Positions 1-10,569 of a DNA stretch of 64,000 nt are shown here, in pieces. Positions within the stretch are counted from its first letter, which is position 1; every line of letters starts with the position of its first letter. Made by a program: the position numbers and the translations under genes. The stretch is from Turbatrix aceti (taxonomy: Eukaryota > Nematoda > Chromadorea > Rhabditida > Panagrolaimidae): positions 5,542,718-5,606,717 of the forward strand of contig OZ017768.1 in the NCBI GenBank assembly GCA_963969345.1. The letters run 5' to 3'. The notes beneath the pieces are model-generated. The model had not been told where the DNA came from. It searched no databases and saw only the letters and a program-made list of their open reading frames with translations.

Positions 1-12
1 AAATTTCAGTTT

Positions 13-1030
13 TTGTGTCGGGTGATTTTGCGTATTTTGAACTCGTCAAACGATAAACTTTTAGTGAAAAAGCTGTCTGAATACCAGCAATTGTCAGAAG
101 GCGTTTCACAGATCAAAAGCGAAGTTGAGAGAATTGGACGTGCACTCAGCTTGTTAGTGCCCGTCGATTATCCGTTTGAGAAGAACGACCTGCTCACGAC
201 AACCCTGGCTGCGGTAGGCCACGTTTTTTTTAAATTTATTTTTTTGTGAAGGGGCAATTTAGTTGAACAATACGAGATATCAGCTCAAACGGGCCTCAAA
301 GTTGATCTCAGCGTCTTTTCCTGTAGATCAGCCGACCGAAATTGTCAACACCAGAGAAATCGATGCAGAATGTGGCCCAGAAGTCAGTGACGACGAAGAA
401 GGAGCCCTGGACGACATCGGGGAGGAAGAAGACATGCCCGAGCTCGAAGCTGTCGTCCCCGTCGACGTCGACGTCAAAGAAGAAGAAGAAGTCGGCGAGG
501 TGGATGTACAGCAAATGTACGCTCCTGTCGAAGGCATGGAGCCCGCCGTTGCCGACGACTGCTACTACTTTGTCCCAGAACAGCACCACCAGTCTGTGGA
601 AACGACCGTCGATCCCGCTGCGATGTACGCCCGAGAGCAGGAGTCCGCCGAAGACGAAGCCCGCATCGAGAGTTTCAAGCGTCTCCCCTTCGAGCTCACA
701 AACGGCCGTGTACAGTGCACGCTTTGCTTCGCGGTGCTGAAGAGCGTCGAATCCTATCACGCGCACAAGCTGCTCGTTCATCCCGAGGAATTCGCGAGGC
801 AGAAGGCCCAGCCAACTGCTGGGGTCCACGTCTTCACCCCTCCCCAGGAGTCAGAAGCCGTCGCCTATGATTCAGGATTGGTCGTCGACGATACCGGCGT
901 CATTTTTTGTCGGTTTTGCACCGCTGTGCTTCAGCATGTCTGCGAAGGCGGCCCTGCCACAGGTATGGATCCCGAAGTCGCTCAGGTGCAGCAGCAAAGA
1001 CCGAGGGAGTTTTTCGAGGGTCCAAGGTGA
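13..1030 (+). CDS. Acidic C2H2 zinc-finger protein, 5' end possibly outside window
   Basis: Two exons, 13-213 and 263-1030, join in phase 0 across a 49-nt GT-AG intron (gtaggc...ttttag). The first 65 residues are helical and rich in Lys/Glu. A strongly acidic stretch follows (Asp/Glu runs around residues 95-145), then one good C2H2 finger (CTLC, 12 residues, H, 4 residues, H, near residues 220-242) and a second half-finger (CRFC) close to the C-terminus. The protein ends at tga 1028-1030, and an AATAAA lies at 1085. The first Met may be internal, because only 12 bases precede it. Family not recognised; a nuclear, nucleic-acid-binding role is inferred from the finger and the acidic segment only. 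Confidence 0.6.
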
Positions 1031-1210
1031 CAGAAATGAAGCGGGTATAATTAGTTGCAATGATTTTTCATTTTTGACAACGGGAATAAAGTATAATATT
1101 GATTTTTGGAGCCGTTGGAGGATTTCAAAAACGTTGAAGGCGTTTGAATATTTTTTTTTGTGGAATTTTTTTGATGGACGTATACGATTTTTGTATGTAT
1201 TATAGAAGCC

Positions 1211-3045
1211 ATGGCCGCTGTTCAAAATGGGACCACGTTCAAGCCCACGGAGGTGAACAAACTCGTCGAGCCCCTGGCAGATCCACACAGTCTGCTGCTC
1301 GTTGATCGAGACCCTTTCGGTCCCGAAATTGCGGAGAAGAAACGGTAAGCGTCATTTTTTCGAAGTGTTAATAAATTGTTTTTGCAATTCATGGTTTGGT
1401 GTTTTTTAAGAATATTATTTTTTAACTTTTTGTAGTAACTAAAAATGTTACCTAAAAATAACAGTAGAAGCTAAAAAGTCATTTTTTACATTGCATTTAC
1501 ATTTTTAATGTAATTTACAATAGTGGTCTATTTTTTTTACATGTTGCATGTTTTTTGTACAAAAGTTGTGTTCGTAACACAATTTTCTGGTAATTTTTTT
1601 TTCAAAAAGTAACATTTTTACGTTAAAAAACATATTTTTGTAAAAAAAGTAAAATTTTGAAAACGGCGAGGAAACAAAAAATGAGCAAAAATTCCATTTT
1701 TGTCTATTTTAACGAGCAATTTTGTCGAAAAATTGGTCAGAGTAACCAAAAAAACGTTAATTTAAAGTTATCATGTCGATATTTAGTCTCCCGACCTACC
1801 GAGGAGCTCCTTGCAAGAGCCCGTGACAACACGCAGTTCCTGTTCAACAAGATTTGGCAACTCCCGCTCAAAATCCACGGCGGCGTCTACTGCGCGGAGC
1901 TCCCCGAAAAAGAGGAATACCGCCTGCCACGCGAGAAGCCCGTACCGCCCAAGCAGCAGCTCACCAAGTGGGAGTCGTTTGCGAAGTCGAAGGGCATCAA
2001 GAAGCAGCCCAAGTCCAAGAAGGTCTACGACGAGGCGACGGAGACGTGGAAGCCGACATTCGGCTACCGCCGGGCCAACGACGACACCAAGGACTGGATC
2101 GTCGAGGTCGCTGACCAGAAGGATCCCTACAAGGACTACTTCGCCGAGAGGGTCGCCAACAAGAAGGAACGCGTCGCTCAAAACGAACTCCACGCGATGA
2201 AGAACCAGGTCCGGGCGGAGTCTTCGAGTCGACGCGCGGTCGGAGGCCGTCAGAGGGACGACATCAACGCCATCCCTCTCGGAGTCGGTGGCCGGGCCGA
2301 GCTCTCGACGAAGGACGAGCTCACGAAGCAGATGTCGGCGGTGAAGACCGCGACTGCCAGTGCTGGCAAATTCCAGCCGGCGATCAAGGGCGAGAAGAAG
2401 GCCAAGACCGGCACGAAGCGCAAGGTTGGTTTTCTAAATTAAACGAACGCGAACATTTTTGATTTTGTTCGCGAACGAACTTCGATCAGATTATTTTTGT
2501 CAATCGGGGGCAAATTTTGTTCCTCGAGTAAAAAAAACGAAAAAAATTCTAGGTTAAATTTTATGAATTTTATTTTCCATTTTTTTTTCAAAGAACATCA
2601 ATTTTTTTAAATTTACCCTAATTTTTGTTCGAAAAATTTGACTGTTCGCGAACGTTCGCCCAACCCTGCCCTTCTGTGTTTTTATCAGTCTAACACACAT
2701 ATTTTTTAGTTCGACCCCAACGAAACAAACGTCGACGAAGAGAAAGAAAAACAACTCAAGATCCTGGGAAATTTGGGCAAGAAGAAGCCGAAGCTCGCCG
2801 ATACCCGCGTCGAAGCCGCCAATCACGCCATCGAGAGGCAGACCCGCGATGACGACGACGACGGCGATGAAAGCGGCCCTCGCAGGGGCAAGCTCGGCTC
2901 CAAGGGCAGAGGAAAGTCGAACGTCCACCGTCAGCAGTACTTCAACCGCGTGAAGAAGGGCAAGAGCGGCGGAGGTGGCGGTGGCAAAGGCGGCAAGGGC
3001 GGCGCGAAGCGAGGAGGCGGCGGCGGTGGAAAGAAGAAGCGCTGA
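1211..3045 (+). CDS. rrs1: Ribosome biogenesis regulatory protein RRS1 homolog
   Basis: RRS1 acts with RPF2 to bring the 5S RNP (5S rRNA, L5, L11) to pre-60S particles in the nucleolus. Exon 1 is 1211-1344, exon 2 runs from about 1818 to 2424, and exon 3 is 2710-3045. Exon 2 carries the family core: ARDNTQ, the LPREKP motif, LTKWESFAKSKGI, the GYRRANDDTKDW block and the KKERVAQNE stretch. The C-terminus is basic, ending in Gly/Lys-rich repeats typical of nucleolar proteins. The exon 2/3 junction is phase 0 (aag|gttggt, tttttag|ttc). The exon 1/2 acceptor is uncertain: the obvious tttag at 1785 breaks the frame, while gcaag at 1817 keeps it. Intron 2 holds a copy of the TTCGCGAA repeat family. 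Confidence 0.88.
2445..2670 (+). repeat. TTCGCGAA repeat family, copy 1 (RRS1 intron 2)
   Basis: A left cluster (aaacgaacgcgaac and ttcgcgaacgaac) and a right cluster (gttcgcgaacgttcgccc) bracket an AT-rich core. The core contains the family words aaattttgttc, catttttttttcaaagaacatcaat and taatttttgttcg. It sits wholly inside an intron. Confidence 0.7.
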
Positions 3046-3146
3046 TCGATCGTCCATGGAGGCCTGCGAGCATACGTCCGACGAGTTTTTGTTGAACTAT
3101 TATTTTTTTGTTGTTTTTGTTTTTGTTGGCAGATTGAAAGTTTTTT

Positions 3147-4408
3147 TCAGTGACTGAAGTCAATTCGGGGCTGCGCGCCGAAGTAGAGTTCCTCTTTTTC
3201 GAACGTGGAAATGAGTTCGCAGTCGAAGAGGAATTTTATGCACCTTTCATAGTCGAAATCGACGCGAAAAGGCACACAGATGGTCTTTGCGATATTCAGG
3301 TAGAGCAGGCACTGTTTGTGCACATTTATACTCGATTCGAGCAAATTCGCGAGCGCCTCGCTGTCCTCAGCCCGGCGCTCCGCGTCGCAGAAGAGCTCGT
3401 AGCGCTGACACCACTCAGCCGTGCCGAGACCACTCTTCTTCGCGAGACACTGATAGGGCTCGCAGTAGCACGAATAGTCCACCGCCCCGCCGCACCACTT
3501 ATCCGAGCCGGAGCAGTTGTAGCGACGAGTGTGGGCGCAGAAGCGAGAGTATTGATCGAATTCGGACGCGCACCAGCTGTCATCCGGGTACGAGAGCTTG
3601 TTGCACTTGTCCTCGAAGCCGAGGCAGAAGGGCACCAGGTGGAGGGGTGGCGTGCCGGCCGGGCACGATACGAGGTAAGCGTCAAGGTTGGAGTAGCAGA
3701 AACGGTCTCGCTGGAGCCGGGTATGGATCTGGCAGAAGGTGACGAGGTTTTTTGGGAAGTTGTTTTCGATCACGATGACCGGAGGAAGGGTCTGGGCTTC
3801 TACTTCTTCAAGTTCCTCGCTGGTGAATTCGGTTTCGTTGCTGAAAAGGCTGGAGGTTGGATTCTGGGTTGGGCGAACGTTCGCGAACAAATAAAAATTT
3901 TTGAATCGATAAAATGAAAGAAAATTGAAATAAATAAAATTTGGATAACGGTGCCAAAATTGATGTTATTTGACAAAAAAACAGTTACCAATTTTAGACA
4001 GGAACCCAATTTTTGTTTTTTTTTCAACTCGGAATTCGTTCGCGAACACGTTTAAAAATGTTTGTCTTCGTTCAATTCTTCAAACAAGAAAAAAAAAATT
4101 ATTCGTTTTTGTTCGCGAACACGGTCAGAAATGTTCGCGTTCGTCCAATTTAGTCAAAAAAAATATCAAAATGTTCGTGTTCGTTCGCGAACAAAAAAAT
4201 GGCTTGTCGCCCCTTCATTGGTTGTCTTACACGCAGGAAGAATCACTTACCGAGGGGGAAACTCGCCGATGCAGTCTGTCGAGTTATCCGTGCAATTGCC
4301 GGCTGCAGCGTCCGCCAAAACCTCGGCATCCTCGATCTGGATGATGAACAACAAACCGACAATGTAAGCCGTTATCAGGCCGCAGAAAAGTCGATGGCGA
4401 CAACACAT
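3147..4408 (-). CDS. Secreted cysteine-rich protein, unknown family
   Basis: Two exons on the minus strand, 4408-4251 and 3840-3147, join in frame (cct cg|gtaagt ... cttttcag|c aac), giving 283 residues. Exon 1 encodes a signal peptide: basic MCCRHR, a hydrophobic core to about residue 28, then an Ala-rich cleavage region. The mature part has roughly 20 Cys residues in an irregular pattern between residues 95 and 260, plus potential N-glycosylation sites (NCT, NST, NET, NCS). It is probably an extracellular disulfide-bonded protein. I do not recognise the domain. The 410-nt intron contains a TTCGCGAA-family repeat. The gene is divergent from the microgene at 4864, with 455 bp between the start codons. 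Confidence 0.75.
3866..4222 (-). repeat. TTCGCGAA repeat family, copy 2
   Basis: It starts gggttgggcgaacgttcgcg and ends near gttcgcgaacaaaaaaatgg...gcccc. It has five clusters of the palindrome TTCGCGAA and the core word tgccaaaattgatgttatttgac, which recurs in reverse orientation in other copies. It fills most of the intron of the Cys-rich gene. Confidence 0.7.
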
Positions 4409-4781
4409 GGCCGCTGATATGAGCAGGTTTTTGAACTAAACCGATGACCGCGCGGCGGCGGAGTCCGCGGGCGCTCTGTCGTCTCCCCATCGTCCCTGAC
4501 GCCCCCTACGTAGCCATGCAACCTCTTTTTCCCGCTCTGCAGGAGATCTCCAGTTCCCTGTTCACCTCAAATGTCATCAGAGTACAAGATTTACACTGTG
4601 TTTACTTCTTCGATACACGTGACTTTGCGCACCACCGTTAGTTACTCCACTCCGGAAGCCAAACCGCAACCAGTTGATTTGGACTCCAGAGAGACGCATA
4701 CACGTATGCAGGCGCGTAAATCAATCGACAGGGGTGTCAAACACTCCCAACAGCCAGCAGCCAACAGAACATGGTCGCTCC

Positions 4782-4789
4782 TATAAAAA
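4782..4789 (+). promoter_or_regulatory. TATA box of the 4864 microgene
   Basis: The sequence tataaaaa lies in a GC-richer context (gctcc before, gtcgcccg after), 75-82 bp upstream of the ATG at 4864. That spacing allows a 5' UTR of about 50 nt. It is the clearest core promoter element in this part of the window. Confidence 0.6.
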
Positions 4790-4863
4790 GTCGCCCGTAA
4801 ACAGGAGCGCGTATCAGACGCGTCACCTGTCCGCGCAGCCACCACCATCAATCGTCAACAAAT

Positions 4864-5214
4864 ATGTCGATCGTAAGTGGCTCCCCGACGTCATCTTAAT
4901 TTGATCTGAGCCGTGTTTTCAGAAATCATCGGTGAACAACTTTTTCGACCGCACAAGACGGTTTTTTAAGCGATCAGGTTTGGCATTCACCTGATGGCTA
5001 GGGAAATTACCTGAGGTTTTTTTTCAGAGCGGAACGCAGAGCGCGAAGCCCGCAAAGGAGCTCGAAACGCTAAAAAAGGTGCCAAAAAGGCTGGCGATGC
5101 CGTCGAAGAGATCGGTGAGTCTCGCTACGAATTTTTATCACCGAAACGATTTTTTTTTCAGTCGACGACGTCGTCAAGGCCAGCAAAAGTGCCGTCAAGA
5201 AGGTCAAGAAATAA
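4864..5214 (+). CDS. 67-residue basic amphipathic protein in four micro-exons
   Basis: Exons 4864-4872 (9 nt), 4923-4977, 5028-5114 and 5162-5214 join in perfect frame across three introns of 47-50 nt, each GT-AG with a ttttcag-type acceptor on all but trivial variation. The product starts MSIKSSVNNFFDRTRRFF and continues with Ala/Lys/Arg/Glu-rich heptad-like sequence (ARNAKKGAKKAGDAVEEI, then VDDVVKASKSAVKKVKK). It has no signal peptide, Cys or TM segment. The composition recalls LEA-like or apolipoprotein-like amphipathic helices, but this is only a compositional resemblance. A TATA box lies upstream at 4782 and an AATAAA at about 5305. The gene is easily missed by ORF finders because no exon exceeds 87 nt. 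Confidence 0.75.
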
Positions 5215-5431
5215 ATAATTCTCGTCGCATCCGGCAGACAATGAATTTTATGATACAAATCTCGATCATCATCGTTTTGGATTTTTTTAAGAGCATGTTT
5301 TTTAAATAAAATGGGCCAACTTCGGTAAAAAATGCGAATTTATCGTTTCTATTCAAATTTTTAAATCTCGAGTTTCGTCTTCCGAAAAATCTCTTACAAT
5401 CAGTCCTTTCCGGGAAGGAAGGTCAGTCCAA

Positions 5432-5875
5432 ATGACAGACAACGAGACATACGACGTCTTCAATATCACAAACGGCACAGACTATGGACCGTTCGACGTC
5501 GAGGACACAATGCATATCGCCTACGTCACGCACCACGTGTCATCGCTGCTGACGACATCTGTCTTTACATTCTTCCTCATCTTTGTCGTAGTCATGGAGC
5601 TCGTATACGTCTTTGGCAAGTCGTCCCGCATCCTGGAATGTTCGTATCTCGATAAAAAGGATCTCGAAGCGTACGAAGTTTTCCTGAAATCTCCGAGAAA
5701 CAGCGAAGACAAACAGAAGCTCTTCAGCGCGCTCTACCCCATGGATTGGACCGATGTCGAGGATTTCTTCGCTCCGGATTTCACAGTTGCAGCCAATGAC
5801 CTGCGGCAACTTGATCGCATGAAGATGTCCGTGTGCCCTTCTTGCAAGCCTATTGAGATAAAAACTGGGTGTTAA
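5432..5875 (+). CDS. Small single-pass membrane glycoprotein
   Basis: One exon of 147 codons. The N-terminal 30 residues carry three N-glycosylation sequons (NET, NIT, NGT). One hydrophobic segment follows at about residues 38-62 (TTSVFTFFLIFVVVMELVYV), then a charged 85-residue cytosolic tail ending in a CPSC...C motif. A short glycosylated ectodomain, one TM segment and an intracellular tail is also the plan of KCNE-type potassium channel beta subunits, but no diagnostic KCNE residues are clear, so the family stays unassigned. It lies between the microgene and the zinc transporter, all on the plus strand. Confidence 0.6.
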   Translation: MTDNETYDVFNITNGTDYGPFDVEDTMHIAYVTHHVSSLLTTSVFTFFLIFVVVMELVYVFGKSSRILECSYLDKKDLEAYEVFLKSPRNSEDKQKLFSALYPMDWTDVEDFFAPDFTVAANDLRQLDRMKMSVCPSCKPIEIKTGC

Positions 5876-6391
5876 TGGAGTTTTTGGACTTGGGTCACAC
5901 TGATTGCTATCTATCTGCTAATTGGACACACAAACGAGGCATTAGATGCCGAGAACGACAAAAAAACTGGATAACAAGTAAAATTACGATTTGAAAGCGT
6001 AAATTTTACATTCCGTGGACAAGGAGTGCTCTTGGCACGAAAAAAAAGTGGACGTGGACGCGTGTCCAGTTAGCCTTGTTTGTTTCTACTCACGGCTTTG
6101 CTCGGTAATCTATATCTTCTGCGGAAGCGTAAATCCATTTCTGTCAGATAGCTGCAAAAAATCAGTCCATTAGCAGTGAAGGGACGGGGCGTTTGATAGA
6201 TCTGACGTCTGTCTGCGGGGAGATCCGAGTGGATTGAGGAGTACGCCCTGTCCTGTGCGTACGTCGAGCTCAGTGGTTGACACGGGAGTTGTTTGCGATA
6301 TTTCACTGACCACGTTGACGACGCGTGACGTGTCGAGACTTTTTTGCCGAGGTCGAGAATCTTTTGCTTCATCTGAGAATTTTTAGCGGAT

Positions 6392-7980
6392 ATGCTGGGT
6401 TTTTGCCGTCTTCCAGCGTCCCTGGCCGTGATACTGGTCTTTGGCGCTGTGCTGTCTCTGGCACACGTTGGACACGATCATGATCATGATCATGACCACG
6501 ATCACGGGCATACCCACGAGCCTGCACATCTGAAGTACTCCCGGGATGTGAATGAAAAGGTCTGGGTTTTGTAGTTTTTTTGGGGTATAAAAATAGAATT
6601 TGGGGTTTTTTTAGGCCAAGGAAGAGATCGCCCGTGGCGTCAGCCATGATCACTCTCATGCTCATGTCCATGACCATGATCACGACCACGATCATGATCA
6701 TGACCACGATCACTCCCATGACCACTACCACTCTCACGAAGAAATCCACGTCCACTCTCACGGCTCGCACTCCCACAAAACCGCTGAGAAATTCGAATTG
6801 TACCCCGCCGACAGGTAGTACCCCAAAAAACCCATTTTTTTATATTACCCAGTAAATTTCAGCTACCTGGCTTTCCTGAACGACCCGAAGGTCCGTCTCT
6901 GGACGTACAGCGTCGGCGCGACTCTGTTGATCTCGGCGTTCCCCTTCCTCATCCTCACCTTTATCCCCATCCAGGCGAACACTGACGAGAGCAGCAGTCT
7001 TCTAAAAGTTCTGCTGGCCTTCGGAGCCGGTGGTCTGCTGGGCGATGCCTTCCTCCACCTCATCCCACACGCCAGCGGCGGACACGACCACGGACATGGT
7101 GGACACGATCACTCCCACGCCCATGTCCATGCCCACGACGAAGAAGAAGGCCACGACCACGTCCATGACATGTCCGTCGGATTCTGGGTCCTCGGAGGAC
7201 TCTTAGCCTTTTTCGTCATCGAAAAATTCGTCCGCATTGTCCGGGGCGAAGATGACCACCACGGTCATTCGCACGGCCATGGCCACAGCCACGGACACCG
7301 ACACCACTCCCCTGCGAAGAAAGCGACGAATTTGGTCTCGGACACGGCCGAATCCGACGACGAAAAGTCCGAATCCTCGGCTGGGAAGAAGCGCAAGGCG
7401 AAGCAGACGACGAAGGAGCAGCCAGCCAAGACCAAGGCCAAGGAGGAGTCCCAGGAACCCGAAGCGCCCCGCATCCGGGCCGCCGCCTACCTCAACCTTG
7501 CCGCCGATTTCATGCACAACTTCACGGATGGCCTCGCCATCGGAGCGTCCTTCATCGCCGGCTCCACCGTCGGTTTCGGTAAGTGACGGGTCTCTCAAGG
7601 GTTTTTATGATCCCCGAATGGTTACAGTAACGATGGTGACAGTACTCTTCCACGAGATCCCGCACGAGATCGGCGACTTTGCCATCCTCGTCCAGTCGGG
7701 CTACTCCAAGCGCCGTGCCATGCTCACCCAGCTCCTGACAGCGCTCGGTGCCGTCCTTGGCTGCGTCATCTCGCTCTACTCCGTCGACGCCAACGCCCTC
7801 GCCGAAGCCGCTCAGACTTCCTGGGTCCTGCCTTTCACCGCCGGCGGCTTCATCTACATCGCGACCGTCTCTGTTCTCCCAGAACTCCTCGAAAAGTCGT
7901 CTTTCATTCTGTCAATCTTCGAAGTCGTCGCTCTGGGCGCTGGAGTCTTCGCCATGTACCTCGTCGCCCTCTTCGAGTAG
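6392..7980 (+). CDS. ZIP zinc transporter, SLC39A7/Catsup type
   Basis: Four exons, 6392-6559, 6615-6814, 6863-7578 and 7628-7980, all in frame, give 478 residues. ZIP7 releases zinc from the ER/Golgi lumen to the cytosol. A signal peptide is followed by long His/Asp runs ([13 protein letters not shown], residues about 28-40, and a second run of about 45 residues in exon 2). Then come TM segments, a third His-rich cytosolic loop (residues about 195-275), a basic linker, and the LZT-type metal site: [10 protein letters not shown] in the fourth TM and [10 protein letters not shown] in the fifth. The 5' acceptor-like ttttag 6 nt before the ATG fits a 5' UTR intron or trans-splicing. An AATAAA lies at about 8085. 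Confidence 0.95.
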
Positions 7981-8581
7981 GAGACTGACTAATCAGGCCA
8001 TCTGGCAATGACGAATTGTTTTTTGGGTTAAAAAACGAACTGTTTGGCACTGTTGTAAATGTATTGCATGTTGGGGTCAAGAAATAAACTGTAATTGTAC
8101 GGAAAAGTCAATACAGTTGTTGAAAACTAGCTAAAACTGGAAATAAAGTAATTTCTTGTAAAGAAAAAGCAAATTACCCGGAAGAAAGAAAAATTATGAC
8201 TCAATTTGCAGACGTTTGCAGAAGTTTCTAGAAGGAGCGAACTGGTCGTTGCCCAGGAGGTGTTTTAGCACGAAAATATTTTCGACGCGGGTGTTGCACA
8301 CTTTTTTACTTCGTTTTCGCAAACGCTGCGCTTTTCGGTCGGCCTCTTTTTTTTGCGTGTTCTGGAAGAGGTATTCCACCGTTGTTTACGTTCAGTTGTT
8401 TGATCCTGTTATTGTTTTTTCTTCTTTTACATTAGTTTTACGTTTTTTTTCCATAATCGATAAATTAGTGTATTTCAAAATTTGTTTATCTCCCGAGAGT
8501 GTTGGTTGCTATGCGCGCGTGTTCGACTTACGTAATTTTTTTTATAAAATCGGTTGTTTTTTTTTCAGTTTGTTGACAGTC

Positions 8582-9136
8582 ATGACTACTCCTCATAGCG
8601 TTGTTCTCTGGGCGCAGCGCCAGTCGAAGGTTATGCTCACGCTCCAGCAACAGGATATCCAGGAATTTACGATCACCCAGGACACTCCTGAGACGCTGAC
8701 GATCAACTACAAGACAGAGGGCGAGGAGCACAGCGTCCCGCTCAAGCTCTATGCCGGAGTCGATGCCGAGAGCAAGCACGTCAACGCTACCGGACGTCAA
8801 CTCGAGATCACGGTCGACAAGGTTGAGGAATCCTGGTGGCCTCGACTCCTCAGCGATACCGCCAAGTACCCGTGGGTCAAGGTGGACTTCAACAAGTGGG
8901 TCGACGAGGATGACGAGGAAGCTGCCGCCGGCGAGAGCAACGAAAACGACTTCCAGATGGATGGCATGGACGCTGATTACCGTAACCTCCTCGGCGATAC
9001 CGAAGGTGCCTTCCAGGGCGAAGGGGAGGACGACGAGGAAGAAGAAGAAAATGCTGACGCTGAGAACGTCGAGGCTTCCGAGGTCAAGGACAAGTTGGAA
9101 ACCGATCCGGCTGAAGTCGAGGCTTCAACTGCATAA
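8582..9136 (+). CDS. daf-41: HSP90 co-chaperone p23 (CS domain)
   Basis: One coding exon of 184 residues. The CS domain (residues 1-110) starts HSVVLWAQRQSKVMLTLQ and ends with the p23 signature WPRLLSDTAKYPWVKVDF followed by NKWVDEDDE. The tail is acidic (runs of Glu/Asp, residues 115-184), as in p23/PTGES3, which stabilises the closed ATP-bound HSP90 dimer. The frame is open upstream to 8216, but I chose the ATG at 8582 because homology begins there and a strong acceptor (ttttttttcag) lies just 13 nt before it, marking a spliced 5' UTR or a spliced leader site. The symbol follows the C. elegans p23 gene and is an assignment by homology. An AATAAA lies at about 9231. Confidence 0.9.
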   Translation: MTTPHSVVLWAQRQSKVMLTLQQQDIQEFTITQDTPETLTINYKTEGEEHSVPLKLYAGVDAESKHVNATGRQLEITVDKVEESWWPRLLSDTAKYPWVKVDFNKWVDEDDEEAAAGESNENDFQMDGMDADYRNLLGDTEGAFQGEGEDDEEEEENADAENVEASEVKDKLETDPAEVEASTA

Positions 9137-9580
9137 GCCAATGTTTTTCTCTCTATCGAAGTCATTATTTATTTTTTCCACGAGATCTTTTTCTGTGAAA
9201 AAATGACGTCATTTCTGTTTGTTTGTTTTTTAATAAAATTTGTGATTATGAGTTCTGTTAAAAATGGGTAATTTTGGATTTTTTAATGTTAAAACAATCA
9301 AAAAAGAAGTAAAGACCTAAAAAACCAAAAAAAACATTGTCTGAAAGAAAAGTATCGTAAAACTTTCGTTATAGGACAAGTAATCGATCGTACTATCGTA
9401 TACCGTTTCCCGAAATGTTACTTTGTGCGCAAATTTGAAATTCAATGTAACATGTTGAGTTCTTTCAATTTTTGTCGCGTCCCGTAACGACAACTTTTGT
9501 ATTTCGCAGGTTGCGCATGGCTTTCTTTCGATAGTTCTCATTTCCTCTTTAGTTCGATCGCGATCGGTGCTGTTGTAGCG

Positions 9581-10569
9581 ATGTCCAGCTTTTCGCGTTT
9601 ATCCGAAATTGTCTTGTTTGAGGAAACAGCTACTATCTATCGATTTAATCGGTTCAAGAATATTGGCAGTGGGGTCGTCAAGGTCCTCTATGATCCCATA
9701 ATCGGTAACTACCGCGTCTATGCCGCGTCTGAGAAGACTCACAAGACTCTGATTAATTTCAACATCGACGACGAAGAGTTTGAGTCGATTGTTGACGATG
9801 GATATCCTGGATGGGGTATCATCAAGTGCAAGGTTTGTTTTTCCTTGGTTTTAGGCCAAAATGTGTTTTTTTTTGTTGCATTTTGGGATTTTTACAGAAC
9901 TGCACGAAATTTGCCATTGGTTCTCCCCGAGTTTCTGTTCCCGCGCATCTGGCACTCATGTTTGACGATCAGCCGAGCTACGAAAGGTTCCGGGCTTTGG
10001 TTCGCCAGATTTCGTGGAAAACTTTTGACTTGGAGGGCCATCTTTTGTACCTCGTTGGTTTTGGTGTTTTTTTTACGTTCAAAGTTAGCGTGTGGGTATT
10101 TCAGCAGCGAATGAAGGATCCTCTGGGCGATTTGTCCGACTTCGATGACGAAGATTCCTACTACGAGTTGTCCGACGAGGCCATCGACAAGCTGCTCGCT
10201 CCTGTTCGTATCACGCATTCGATCGCGGTTCAGCCTGGTTCGAAAGGAATGGTTCGAAGCTGCTCGTCGGATCTTTTGATCTCCGAAAAGGCAACTCACA
10301 AATACCCGCGTCCGTATCGTCGTGAACGCGCAATTGTTGCTCCCAAAGTAAGCTTACGAGTTTCCAGACGCGATCTACAAGTCTTACTTTAGCCTCAGCC
10401 TCCTGTGGCAGTCGGCATCACTCCGGACCGAAATGGCCCACCTGCTATAAAATTCGCCGCGAATGCGTTGTTCAATAGCAGTTGGCTCAGTCGGATGCTG
10501 AGCGAAAACAAGACGACTCTTCCCGCCAAGAAGTCTCTCTATGGGGACTCGAAGGATCTGGTTTTGTAG
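9581..10569 (+). CDS. RanBP1-domain-like (PH-fold) protein
   Basis: Exons 9581-9832, 9898-10053, 10105-10347 and 10393-10569, all phase 0, give 275 residues. Residues 15-60 follow the Ran-binding domain pattern: TIYRFNRFKNIGSGVVKVL, then YRVYAASEKTHKTLINF, matching the family's LYRF...G.G..K.L...YR......KLCANH block. The later LALMFDDQPSYERFRALV matches its closing FA.RF...E.A..F region, with a divergent middle. The C-terminal half is acidic then basic (LSDFDDEDSYYELSDEA). A Ran-GTP or nuclear transport role is inferred. The introns are 43-65 nt. A DCP1/EVH1-type PH fold is the main alternative. Confidence 0.65.

Noticed and set aside
2554..3057. 167-residue minus-strand ORF opposite RRS1
   Set aside because: It is a shadow of RRS1 exon 3; the Ala/Leu-rich sequence mirrors Gly/Lys codons on the other strand and ends in an intronic repeat.
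3150..3917. 255-residue plus-strand ORF
   Set aside because: It mirrors the Cys-rich gene on the minus strand, which has a signal-peptide exon, a frame-matching splice and many Cys.
8216..8581. N-terminal extension of the p23 reading frame
   Set aside because: The frame is open, but the extension is Phe/Cys-rich, does not resemble p23, and a strong acceptor at 8569 separates it from the conserved start.
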